A stretch of 64,000 bases of DNA from Flammeovirgaceae bacterium UBA4465 (lineage in GTDB: Bacteria > Bacteroidota > Bacteroidia > Cytophagales > Cyclobacteriaceae): assembly GCA_905182655.1 (NCBI GenBank), contig CAJJCN010000057.1, positions 1-64,000 on the forward strand. The letters run 5' to 3'. Below the pieces are notes generated by a model. It saw nothing but the letters and a program-made list of their open reading frames with translations. It did not search any database and was not told the DNA's origin. Below are positions 1 through 7,680 of this stretch, piece after piece (position 1 is the stretch's first letter; each line of letters opens with the position of its first letter). The translations under genes were made by a program, and so were the position numbers.

Positions 1-1689
1 TTAAAAGGAATTAAGGGTACCTCATATGCTGGGCAAAGTTTTGAATTATTGGGAGGTGAGACCATCAAAAGTTTTTTAACGAATCAAATATTTCTCATCG
101 TTATTGTCAGTTTGGCTCTGTGGTATTTTCTTTCTTTATTTTTTATTAAAAAGCTTAAAATAAACATATACAAAGTAATCATCGGTGTCGGCACCTTTGC
201 CTTAGCGCTGGCATTTGCTGGCAATGATTTGGTGAATTTCATCGGTGTGCCAATCGCTGCATGGCAATCCTACGAAGCTTGGGTAATCTCAGGCGTACCT
301 GCTCATGAATTTAGCATGCAAGTACTGGATGCTAAAGTACCCACTCCTACGCTCTTCTTATTAATTGCTGGTATCATTATGGTGTTAACCTTATGGTTTT
401 CAAGTAGGTCCAAATTAGTAGTAAAAACCTCCATTGATTTATCCAATCAGGGTGAAATTAAAGAACGCTTCCAGCCCAATTGGGTGTCCAGAGGGTTTGT
501 ACGATTTGCTATGGGGATTTCAAGTGTTTTATCAAAAGTACTCCCAGAAACACTTCAAAATAAAATCGAAGCTCAATTTGAAAAGCCCACCATTGTATTA
601 GTTAAAGATAAAACACTAGAATTACCCGCATTCGACATGGTTAGGGCTGCTGTCAATCTGATGGTGGCAGGGGTTTTGATTTCTATAGCAACCTCATACA
701 AATTACCTCTTTCTACCACTTATGTGACCTTCATGGTTGCCATGGGCTCTTCCTTAGCAGATCGAGCTTGGGGTCGTGAAAGCGCAGTTTACCGGGTAGC
801 TGGCGTATTAAATGTAATTGGTGGATGGTTTTTTACGGCGCTTGTTGCTTTTTCAGCTGCCGGTGTTATCGCTTATTTAATCAATTTAGGAGGTCCTACA
901 GCCATTGCTGTTTTACTCTTTATTGTACTCTTAAATTTTAGTTCAAATTATATTTCTCGCGTTAAGAAATCGAAAGAAATCAGTGCAGAAGACCGATTGA
1001 AAAAAGCGGAAAGTAGTTCGGTTCAAGGTGTCATTACTGAAAGCGCAGCGAATATCGCCAATGTAGTCAAACGAGGCAATCGAATCTATTCCAACGCTAT
1101 GCATGGTCTCGCTGAACATGATTTGGAATTGCTCAAAAAGAATAAAAAACAAATTGTCAAACTTTCTGCTGAGGTAGATGATTTGAGTGATAATGTGTTT
1201 TACTTCATTAAAAATTTGGACGAATCGAGCTTAAGTGCGAGCAACTTCTATCTCAACATATTGGGATATCTCCAAGACATGACCCAATCACTTGAATATA
1301 TCTCTAAAGTCAGCCACAAGCATGTTAACAATAATCATAAAAAATTAACCCCTACCCAAACCAAAGAACTTAAAGATTTAGACGATCGTTTTGAAACTTT
1401 CTTCATTAATATCATCAATGCCTTTAGGACGGAATCATTTGAAGAAATTGGTATCATTTTAAATAGAAAAACTGAATTGATCAATTCAGTTTCCGACAAA
1501 ATCAATAAACAAATTGAACGAACCAGAGCAGATGAATCTAGTCCAAAAAACACAACTTTATATTTTAGCTTGTTAATAGAAACCAAAGATTTATTGAATG
1601 CAACTATGAGTATATTGGATGAATATTATAGCTCATATGACAAATCAGCGGAAACTTCTCCTCAGGCTAAAAAAAATAAGAATACTTGA
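1..1689 (+). CDS. Inorganic phosphate transporter, PiT family (5' end outside window)
   Basis: Probable PiT/Pho4-family inner-membrane phosphate permease, cation-symport type. The frame is open from base 1 (reading LKGIKGTSYAGQ before the ORF-track TTG at 49), so the gene begins upstream and the listed start is an artefact of the window edge; 562 residues are visible. Several hydrophobic segments fill the first half, and the conserved second Pho4 repeat is visible as PLSTTYVTFMVAMGSSLADR. The last ~200 residues are a soluble helical region resembling PhoU-type helical bundles, as seen in long PiT proteins of Bacteroidota; that reading is inferred from pattern. No regulator or phosphate-specific gene lies next to it in the window. 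Confidence 0.85.
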   Translation, partial: LKGIKGTSYAGQSFELLGGETIKSFLTNQIFLIVIVSLALWYFLSLFFIKKLKINIYKVIIGVGTFALALAFAGNDLVNFIGVPIAAWQSYEAWVISGVPAHEFSMQVLDAKVPTPTLFLLIAGIIMVLTLWFSSRSKLVVKTSIDLSNQGEIKERFQPNWVSRGFVRFAMGISSVLSKVLPETLQNKIEAQFEKPTIVLVKDKTLELPAFDMVRAAVNLMVAGVLISIATSYKLPLSTTYVTFMVAMGSSLADRAWGRESAVYRVAGVLNVIGGWFFTALVAFSAAGVIAYLINLGGPTAIAVLLFIVLLNFSSNYISRVKKSKEISAEDRLKKAESSSVQGVITESAANIANVVKRGNRIYSNAMHGLAEHDLELLKKNKKQIVKLSAEVDDLSDNVFYFIKNLDESSLSASNFYLNILGYLQDMTQSLEYISKVSHKHVNNNHKKLTPTQTKELKDLDDRFETFFINIINAFRTESFEEIGIILNRKTELINSVSDKINKQIERTRADESSPKNTTLYFSLLIETKDLLNATMSILDEYYSSYDKSAETSPQAKKNKNT

Positions 1690-1965
1690 TTTTAAATAAA
1701 TGGGTCCGAAGAGGGCTTTTTTTCATCTTCTCAATTGAGGAGTTATTTATATAAACGACTCAGGTAATAGTTAAAGTATAGTCGCTGTTCTTGATGCGTA
1801 ACATAACTACATCAAAATTGTATTCATTTTATTTTAACATAAAATGACCAAGTTGGCCTCTTACCGACAATTATTTAAATCGAAATGATCAATTTCCAAC
1901 TTAGTCCAAACTCAATCTCCCTTTAAATAGAGAGGCGTTAAGTGATCACCTAATTATGTTTTAAT

Positions 1966-1999
1966 CGTAAAAGCCTATTCATTTCATTCGCCTTTTACG
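1966..1999. repeat. Inverted repeat CGTAAAAG/CTTTTACG
   Basis: Perfect 8-bp arms separated by 18 nt, located 28-62 bp upstream of the start of the four-TM protein gene. The spacing suits a bipartite protein-binding site better than a tight hairpin. Function is inferred from position only. Confidence 0.35.
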
Positions 2000-2001
2000 T
2001 A

Positions 2002-2017
2002 ATTTAGTGAACTAAAT
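2002..2017. promoter_or_regulatory. Operator-like palindrome ATTTAGT-GA-ACTAAAT
   Basis: Perfect 7-bp arms around a 2-nt centre, ending 10 bases before the TTG start at 2028. Size and position resemble a dimeric repressor site overlapping the leader of the symporter operon. The convergent TetR-family gene at 4028-4660 is one candidate ligand, but nothing in the sequence proves that link. Confidence 0.4.
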
Positions 2018-2027
2018 CTCTAGTCTG

Positions 2028-2534
2028 TTGAAGCTAAAAGTTGATGTGTTTTTATTGATGGGCCTAATTTTTTTGACGCTCGTTGTTCTTTGTTTTTTGA
2101 TAATAACGCCTGAGGTGACTTATTATCAAACGGTTCATTCAGAGTTCAATAGTTTAATGATTTCAGGTAAAACTGCGAATAATCATTCTTCTTACGGCTT
2201 TATTTTCTGCTTTGGAATGATCTGGGTCTATTTAGGAAGCCTTTTATTATCTACCAGACATCTCAAGAAACAAAAAAGAAGGAACATTCAAATCGTAATG
2301 GTCTGCTTTTGTTTGGTCTATTTATGCCTACTTGGGTTGTTGGTTTTTTTAAATGACCTTAACCTCCAATCTTTTTATTTTGGTTTCCCAAGATCAACCG
2401 CAGTGATGCTTTATTTAATTGGATTTTCTCCTTTATCCCTATCATATATCTACATACGTTATTTTGAAGCCATCATAATAACTGAAGCGTCTTTCAAAAG
2501 TTTTCAAAATCTCATAAAGTCTCAAGACAAATAA
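2028..2534 (+). CDS. Uncharacterised four-TM membrane protein coupled to the SSS symporter
   Basis: I do not recognise this 168-residue protein. It has four hydrophobic segments (about residues 8-28, 58-75, 89-110 and 124-145) and a basic loop KKQKRRN after the second, suggesting an inner-membrane protein with cytoplasmic basic loops. The start is a TTG at 2028; the first in-frame ATG is at 2058, inside the first membrane segment, and would shorten the N-terminus by ten residues. Its stop is one base before the TTG of the sodium:solute symporter, so the two are almost certainly translationally coupled. It is longer than the small DUF4212-type subunits of some SSS transporters, so an accessory-subunit role is only a guess. 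Confidence 0.6.
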   Translation: MKLKVDVFLLMGLIFLTLVVLCFLIITPEVTYYQTVHSEFNSLMISGKTANNHSSYGFIFCFGMIWVYLGSLLLSTRHLKKQKRRNIQIVMVCFCLVYLCLLGLLVFLNDLNLQSFYFGFPRSTAVMLYLIGFSPLSLSYIYIRYFEAIIITEASFKSFQNLIKSQDK

Positions 2535-2535
2535 T

Positions 2536-4017
2536 TTGGAAGCATTTAGAAACCCCATCATTCTTGGCTTTGTAGCCGCTTATATGCTTTTAACTATTTT
2601 GGTTGGAATTTGGGCCCTTAAAAAAACTAAATCCACTCAGGATTTTTTTATGGCTGGGAAAGACTTAGGCATCATGGTTACTGGATTTGCTGTCTTTTCG
2701 AGTCTCTTAAGTGGTTTTGGTTTTGTAGGTGGGCCAGCCCTAGTGTACAAAATGGGAATGAGTTCGGTCTGGATGTTCGTTTGTGTTATAATGGGATTTA
2801 ATTTATCCTTTTTTTTACTCGCCAAGCGTTTGAGATTATTTGCTGAAATTGGAAATCCCATATCCCTGCCTGATGTCGTTAGATTAAGATATGACAATGC
2901 ATTTACCCAAGGACTCATGGCTTTGGCTATTATTTTAGGTGTGTTAGGTTATTTAGCTACGCAGATCTTAGCGATGTCCATTGTGTTGCAAGAAATATTA
3001 AATGCCTCTAGCTTCGTTGATTATATAAGTATCGGATACTGCATGCTCATTTCATGTTCTATTTTAGTTTTTTACAGTATTACGGGAGGTATTGTTGCCT
3101 CAGTTTATACTGATCTCGTCCAAGGCGCTATTATGATATTTGGTGCCCTATTGATTTTTTTTAGTGTCTTCAATTTGTTTGAGGGAGGTTTTGAAGAGAT
3201 CAGTCAAATCATAGCTAAGGATGATGCCGGAGCGATTGGACCTTGGGGTACTTTAGGCGCTTTGGGATCCTTATCATGGCTTTTTGTTTTCATGATGGGT
3301 GGAGCGGGACAACCTCATGTGATTACTAAAATGATGATGTACAAAAACATCTCAGATGCAAAATATATTTTACCCACTTCTATTGTTGGCTATTTTTTTT
3401 CTGCTCTTTTATGGTTGTCTATTGGTTTAGCCATGAGAGCACTAGTGATCAGTGGGGTACACCCTGAATTATCAAATGCAGATATGGCTGCTTCAGTATA
3501 TTTACAGTATTATACCAACCCAATATTGGCAGGTCTTGTTTTCGCCGGTCTATTCGCAGCGATCATGTCCACTGCTGATGCCTTTCTAAATATCGGTACG
3601 GCAGCGATTATGCATGACATTCCTAATGCCATCGGTTTTAAAATTAAAAATGATCTCTTTTGGGCACGTGTGGTTACTTTCATGTTAACCGTAATGGCTG
3701 CCCTATTTGCCCGTTATTCAGGGGATTTAGTGGCTATTTTAGGGGCTTTTGGTTGGGGGACTTTTGCTGCGGCCATTGTACCTGTAGTCGTCATTGGGTT
3801 TAATTGGAAACGCGCCACGCCTTTGGCCGCTAATGTTTGTATTATTTCAAGTCTCCTGATTAATTTTAGTGTGAAAATATTAGATATTAAGGTGCCATAT
3901 GCTATAGACATTGGAGCCATATCCCTAATTGTTTCTATGCTTTTATTTGTGGCCATTTCACTCTTATCTAAAAAGCCTTTAATCAACAAGAACGTTGAAG
4001 CAGCTATGGACTTATAA
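2536..4017 (+). CDS. Sodium:solute symporter (SSS family)
   Basis: A 493-residue multi-spanning protein of the sodium:solute symporter family, with about 13 hydrophobic segments. Family features visible are the N-terminal LGFVAAYMLLTILVGIWALKK segment, the following TQDFFMAGKDLG loop (as in the yfFlAgRslg pattern), the GGIVASVYTDLVQGAIM segment and GLFAAIMSTADAFLNIGTAA, which matches the conserved AA(I/L)MSTxDS region with its Na+-site residues. It should import a small organic solute with Na+; the substrate cannot be read from sequence (acetate/proline/pantothenate-type members look alike). It starts at TTG one base after the upstream four-TM gene, forming a two-gene unit that converges on the TetR gene. 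Confidence 0.85.
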   Translation: MEAFRNPIILGFVAAYMLLTILVGIWALKKTKSTQDFFMAGKDLGIMVTGFAVFSSLLSGFGFVGGPALVYKMGMSSVWMFVCVIMGFNLSFFLLAKRLRLFAEIGNPISLPDVVRLRYDNAFTQGLMALAIILGVLGYLATQILAMSIVLQEILNASSFVDYISIGYCMLISCSILVFYSITGGIVASVYTDLVQGAIMIFGALLIFFSVFNLFEGGFEEISQIIAKDDAGAIGPWGTLGALGSLSWLFVFMMGGAGQPHVITKMMMYKNISDAKYILPTSIVGYFFSALLWLSIGLAMRALVISGVHPELSNADMAASVYLQYYTNPILAGLVFAGLFAAIMSTADAFLNIGTAAIMHDIPNAIGFKIKNDLFWARVVTFMLTVMAALFARYSGDLVAILGAFGWGTFAAAIVPVVVIGFNWKRATPLAANVCIISSLLINFSVKILDIKVPYAIDIGAISLIVSMLLFVAISLLSKKPLINKNVEAAMDL

Positions 4018-4027
4018 AAGATTAGCC

Positions 4028-4660
4028 TTAGGCTTTCACTACTTCCAAGACCGAAAATTTTATGATTTCAATATATTCATGATACCCTTTTTCTGTCATT
4101 AAAGGGATGGCATTGCTCCACAAAATATCAAGTTGAGAAGGCTTATCTCTAAATGCATCCGCCGTCATTAAACTGTACGTCTTCCAAAACACACTGATCA
4201 TCCATATCGTACGAATGAAATAAGCATAATTAATTTTTTCATTTTCAGGTTTCAATCTTCCTGTTTTTATATAATAATTAATTAATAATTTGGCGTCTCT
4301 AAATCTTTTTCGTGTGATGATACGATAACTCTTTGTGATCTCGGGAAATGTTTTGAATATATATTGTAGGTTGTTGTAGTAAAAGTGGTACTTCGCCTGT
4401 ATCTGACTATAACTTTTGAAAATTTCCTCAAAATGATAAAGCGTAATATACCCACTTGGCATGATATCTATAGACGTTTCCTGAATCAACTGGTGTTGAA
4501 TAGCTTTTAATAAATCTGTTTTTTTTGTAAAATAATAAGTGAGATTGCCAGGACTAATTGATAAGCTATCTGCAATTTGTTTGATGCTTACATCATGAAA
4601 TCCTTTTTCATTGAATAGCTTAAGTGCCCGATCTATGATTTCTTGTCTCCTTTTACTCAT
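4028..4660 (-). CDS. TetR/AcrR family transcriptional regulator
   Basis: A 210-residue one-component regulator. The N-terminus (RRQEIIDRALKLFNEKGFHD, then IADSLSISPGNLTYYFTKK) is a clear TetR helix-turn-helix with the usual Y-Y-F-x-x-K end of the recognition region. The C-terminal ~140 residues are a divergent ligand-binding and dimerisation domain rich in aromatic residues. It converges with the SSS symporter gene (10 bp between stops) and its own promoter faces the IF-2-N-like gene. Target and ligand are unknown. Nearby candidate operators are the palindromes at 2002-2017 and 5716-5764. Confidence 0.85.
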   Translation of the reverse strand: MSKRRQEIIDRALKLFNEKGFHDVSIKQIADSLSISPGNLTYYFTKKTDLLKAIQHQLIQETSIDIMPSGYITLYHFEEIFKSYSQIQAKYHFYYNNLQYIFKTFPEITKSYRIITRKRFRDAKLLINYYIKTGRLKPENEKINYAYFIRTIWMISVFWKTYSLMTADAFRDKPSQLDILWSNAIPLMTEKGYHEYIEIIKFSVLEVVKA

Positions 4661-4787
4661 TACTACAAAGAAATTAAATAAAAATTAAACACATAAAAAT
4701 TTATGAAAAGATATTGTTTTTTAACCAAATTTAAGCAAAATCCACGCCAGTCATTTAAATTAGCCAAATTATATACCATCTTAACCC

Positions 4788-5609
4788 ATGAGATTAAGTT
4801 CACTATCTAGAAAATTAAAATTAAAACCTTCGGAATTGGAGCTCTTTTATGAAAATAAAGGAATCAAATTTTTAGCCTCTAGCAATTCTAAACTAAGTGA
4901 TGCGCAAATGAAAATTGCTTTGGATCATTATGGTTATGAAAAAGAAGAAGTCGTTGCTGAGGTGCCTTCTGATCCCCCATCTCAGCCAAGCGAGCACAGC
5001 CCTCTTGATTCAAAAGATCTAGAGGTAGAATCAATCCCAAAGGAAGCGCTTAACCTCAATATCGATCTAGAAGAGGTTAAATTAGAAGATGTTGAAATAA
5101 TTGAGGTGAAAGAAAAAGTAAAAACATCTGTTGCGGACGACTTAACCGATAATATTGATGAGAATATTGAAGTTATCAAGGCGCCTGTAATTAAACTGAA
5201 AGGACTCACCGTTAAAGGTAAAATTGAATTGTCTACAGAAAAACCGAAAGAAAAATCGCAGACCACAACGAAACAATCATCTTCTATTTCTCATAAATCA
5301 ATCTCTAAAAATATAACCTCTAATACTTTTAATCCCTTAGAGGAAGCTCGAAAAAAGAAGGCAAAGAAAGAGCGTGAACTCAGAAAGCAAAGAGCCAATC
5401 AGCTTAAAAAAGAAAAAAGAGCGCGCTATTTAAACGCAAATCCACCTCGCATTGAACCTATTAAAAAGAAGTTAAATAAGAAACCAAAAAAAGAACCTAC
5501 TGTCAAAGCACCACAGATACCCATAAAAAGATTAAATAGGCCAATAGCCACACCTAAGGTGAATCGTAATTTATTTCAACGCATCTGGAGATGGTTGAAT
5601 ACTTACTGA
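4788..5609 (+). CDS. Lysine-rich protein with IF-2-N-like N-terminus
   Basis: A 273-residue protein with no assigned function. Residues 1-50 (RLSSLSRKLKLKPSELELFY then ENKGIKF and SDAQMKIALDHYGY) resemble the small IF2_N helical domain at the start of Bacteroidota translation initiation factor IF-2. Residues ~55-140 are acidic and disordered (many EV, DD and EE runs). Residues ~185-273 are strongly basic, with KKKAKKERELRKQRA and KKKLNKKPKKEP runs ending in a Trp-rich tail (IWRWLNTY). There are no membrane segments. The acid-then-base layout suggests a nucleic-acid or ribosome-associated protein, which is inference. It is flanked by the divergent tetR and the downstream acyl-CoA dehydrogenase. 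Confidence 0.6.
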   Translation: MRLSSLSRKLKLKPSELELFYENKGIKFLASSNSKLSDAQMKIALDHYGYEKEEVVAEVPSDPPSQPSEHSPLDSKDLEVESIPKEALNLNIDLEEVKLEDVEIIEVKEKVKTSVADDLTDNIDENIEVIKAPVIKLKGLTVKGKIELSTEKPKEKSQTTTKQSSSISHKSISKNITSNTFNPLEEARKKKAKKERELRKQRANQLKKEKRARYLNANPPRIEPIKKKLNKKPKKEPTVKAPQIPIKRLNRPIATPKVNRNLFQRIWRWLNTY

Positions 5610-5715
5610 TTCTATAAAAGAAGCGCCTCTTAATTTCACCCTACTCTCTTAAATAACCAAACGTGGTCTTAGTGACCTCTGATTTTCTCTTTCTTTCATT
5701 TTTTTTCTTATATAC

Positions 5716-5764
5716 GCTGCATGCATAACAATATTGATTATATTTGAAATGTTATGCATGCAGC
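5716..5764. promoter_or_regulatory. Perfect 15-bp inverted repeat enclosing a -7 box (operator candidate)
   Basis: Arms GCTGCATGCATAACA (5716-5730) and TGTTATGCATGCAGC (5750-5764) are exact reverse complements with a 19-nt spacer. Pairing extends 4 bp further beyond one mismatch. Each arm contains the self-palindrome TGCATGCA, whose centres are 37 bp apart. The spacer holds TATATTTG, a perfect -7 match, so the left arm covers the -33 position and the right arm covers the expected transcription start. No T-run follows, so a terminator is unlikely. The arrangement fits cooperative repressor binding across the acyl-CoA dehydrogenase promoter. Confidence 0.6.
5739..5746 (+). promoter_or_regulatory. 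-7 promoter element TATATTTG
   Basis: Exact match to the Bacteroidota TAnnTTTG -7 consensus, 42 bases before the acyl-CoA dehydrogenase ATG. The -33 position 19 nt upstream is GCTG, a weak match to TTTG, and lies in the left arm of the inverted repeat. Promoter strength may therefore depend on a bound protein. Confidence 0.5.
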
Positions 5765-5787
5765 ATATAATATAAATACCCCATAGA

Positions 5788-7587
5788 ATGGAAAAGACAG
5801 TAGCAAGAAACATCGTTAAAGGAGGAGGATTTTTATTCAACCATTCACATTTCTCAGAAATATTTATTCCTGAAGAATTTAATGATGAACAAAAGATGAT
5901 GGCTAATGCCACACAAGATTTTATTGACAAGGAAGTACTTCCTTATGTTGAACGAATAGATGCTTTAGAGGAAGGACTTATGCCCTCAATCTTGTCTAAA
6001 GCTGGTAATCTTGGCCTTTTAGGGGTGAACATCCCTGAACAATATGGTGGTTTAGGTATGAGTTTTAATACAGGTATGTTGATTGCTGATATCATCGCAT
6101 CCACAGGATCATTTACTACCGCATTTGGGGCGCATACTGGGATTGGGACATTGCCTATCCTCTACTACGGTGATGAAACTCAAAAGGAAAAATATTTACC
6201 TAAGCTTTCCTCTGGTGAATGGAAGGCTTGTTATTGTCTTACAGAACCTGACTCTGGGTCTGATGCAAATGCTGCAAAAACCAAAGCTGTTTTGTCTGAA
6301 GATCAACAAAATTATTTGATTACCGGTCAGAAAATGTGGATTTCAAATGCCGGATTTGCTGATTTATTTATTGTTTTCGCCAAAATTGAAGACGATAAAA
6401 ATCTTACCGCCTTTATCGTAGAAAAATCCTTTGGAGGAATTACTATGAATGATGAAGAGCGAAAAATGGGGATTAAAGGATCTTCTACTCGTCAAGTGTT
6501 TTTTAATGATACAAAAGTTCCGGTTGAAAATATGCTTTCGAACCGTCAAAATGGATTTAAAATTGCGGTAAATATTTTAAACATAGGTAGGATTAAACTG
6601 GGTTGTGGTGTGATTAATGCTTGTAAGCAAATTGCAAGTCAATCGACCAATTATGCCAATGATCGAAAGCAATTTGGTGTATCTATTTCTTCATTTGGTG
6701 CCATCAAACAAAAATTATCTCAAATGGCCTCCAAAACCTTTGCTATCGAATCCGCTTCTTATCGTGCGGGTCAAAATATCGATGACCAAGTCGATGTCTT
6801 AATGGCACAAGGTCATCCTGAGGATATCGCTAAACTTAAAGGAGTTGAGCAATTCGCAATTGAAGCAGCCATCATCAAAGTATACGGATCTGACGTATTA
6901 AATGAGATTGCTGACCAAGGGGTTCAAATATACGGAGGTATGGGGTTTTCAGAAGAAGCCCCCATGGCACGTGCCTACAGAGATGCTCGGATCGCTAAAA
7001 TTTATGAAGGAACCAATGAAATAAATAGGATGCTCTTAGTAGGCATGATTATTAAAAAAATAACCAAAGGTGAATTCAATTTAGCAGAAGAACTTGATTT
7101 CTTTAAGACCGGCATGAATCATGAGAATGCTTTTGTTTCTGCATCTCTATCAAAGGAATACAAAGCGGTGAAGGATCTCAAAAAAGCTACCTTGATGATT
7201 ATGGGCAAAGCTCTCGAAGGTTATGGGTCTAAAATTAATGAAGAACAGGAAGTACTCATTAATATATCAGAGATGGTCATTGAAACTTATGTCGCCGAAT
7301 CTACTTTACTCAGAACGTTGAAGTTAATTGATCAATCCGGAGAAGCGTCCGCTGAATTATTCATAAACCTCACTAAGCTCTACTTATTTGATGCCGTTAG
7401 AAAGTCAAAAAATGCAGGTTATGAAGCCTTGGCTTGCATGATAGATGAAGATACTCATTTGGATTCATTGTTGACAGTCATGGATCAATTAACCGCCTAT
7501 AATCATGTGAACACAAGTAGACTTTCACGAGACATTGCAGAGGAGATGATCCTGCAAAATAAATTTCCTTACACACTCTATTCTTAA
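5788..7587 (+). CDS. Acyl-CoA dehydrogenase, long (~600-aa) form
   Basis: FAD-dependent acyl-CoA dehydrogenase catalysing the first alpha,beta-dehydrogenation of fatty-acid beta-oxidation in the cytoplasm, passing electrons to ETF. Signatures in order are the helical N-domain, CYCLTEPDSGSDANAAKT (acyl-CoA dehydrogenase signature 1), the beta domain WISNAGFADLFIVFAKI, RKQFGVSISSFGAIKQKLSQ and the C-terminal signature QIYGGMGFSEEAPMARAYRD with ARIAKIYEGTNEINRML. The glutamate of YEGTNEI is the likely catalytic base. At 599 residues it carries a ~170-residue C-terminal extension beyond the classic ~385-aa fold, as in long bacterial members. The chain-length preference is not readable. No ETF or thiolase gene is adjacent. 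The leader contains the 49-bp inverted repeat described separately. Confidence 0.93.
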   Translation: MEKTVARNIVKGGGFLFNHSHFSEIFIPEEFNDEQKMMANATQDFIDKEVLPYVERIDALEEGLMPSILSKAGNLGLLGVNIPEQYGGLGMSFNTGMLIADIIASTGSFTTAFGAHTGIGTLPILYYGDETQKEKYLPKLSSGEWKACYCLTEPDSGSDANAAKTKAVLSEDQQNYLITGQKMWISNAGFADLFIVFAKIEDDKNLTAFIVEKSFGGITMNDEERKMGIKGSSTRQVFFNDTKVPVENMLSNRQNGFKIAVNILNIGRIKLGCGVINACKQIASQSTNYANDRKQFGVSISSFGAIKQKLSQMASKTFAIESASYRAGQNIDDQVDVLMAQGHPEDIAKLKGVEQFAIEAAIIKVYGSDVLNEIADQGVQIYGGMGFSEEAPMARAYRDARIAKIYEGTNEINRMLLVGMIIKKITKGEFNLAEELDFFKTGMNHENAFVSASLSKEYKAVKDLKKATLMIMGKALEGYGSKINEEQEVLINISEMVIETYVAESTLLRTLKLIDQSGEASAELFINLTKLYLFDAVRKSKNAGYEALACMIDEDTHLDSLLTVMDQLTAYNHVNTSRLSRDIAEEMILQNKFPYTLYS

Positions 7588-7656
7588 TTAAGCAAAAGGT
7601 TTTTTTATCTGTTCATAAATTACCCATCTAAATATTTTTAAATGGAGTAAAGCCCC

Positions 7657-7664
7657 TATTTTTG
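7657..7664 (+). promoter_or_regulatory. -7 promoter element TATTTTTG
   Basis: Perfect TAnnTTTG match 16 bases before the ATG at 7681, implying a very short leader for the unknown-function gene. No convincing -33 TTTG at the 19-nt spacing. Confidence 0.4.
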
Positions 7665-7680
7665 TGGGATATATTTATCT

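Larger units (their letters stand above)
1690..2027. other. 338-bp intergenic region with several inverted repeats
   Basis: No open frame of useful length and no recognisable RNA gene. It contains three inverted repeats: TCATTTTAT/ATAAAATGA (1824-1847, 6-nt loop), CGTAAAAG/CTTTTACG (1966-1973 and 1992-1999) and ATTTAGT-GA-ACTAAAT (2002-2017). The last two lie within 65 bp of the downstream TTG start, so the region probably holds the control elements of the symporter operon. No strict TAnnTTTG box was found and no T-run terminator follows the PiT stop. Confidence 0.5.

Noticed and set aside
2637-2918. Antisense ORFs such as 2637-2918, 3714-3989, 9143-9421, 14179-14427 and 48310-48570
   Set aside because: They lie opposite well-supported genes, have Ser/Pro/Lys-rich compositions typical of antisense frames and match no family.
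5649-5930. 93-aa minus-strand ORF across the acyl-CoA dehydrogenase leader
   Set aside because: It runs through the inverted repeat and the start of the dehydrogenase; no protein-like features.
6961-6976. GGCACGTGCC palindrome in the acyl-CoA dehydrogenase gene
   Set aside because: Explained by the coding sequence of the conserved A-x-A-Y-R-D region; flanks do not match parS.
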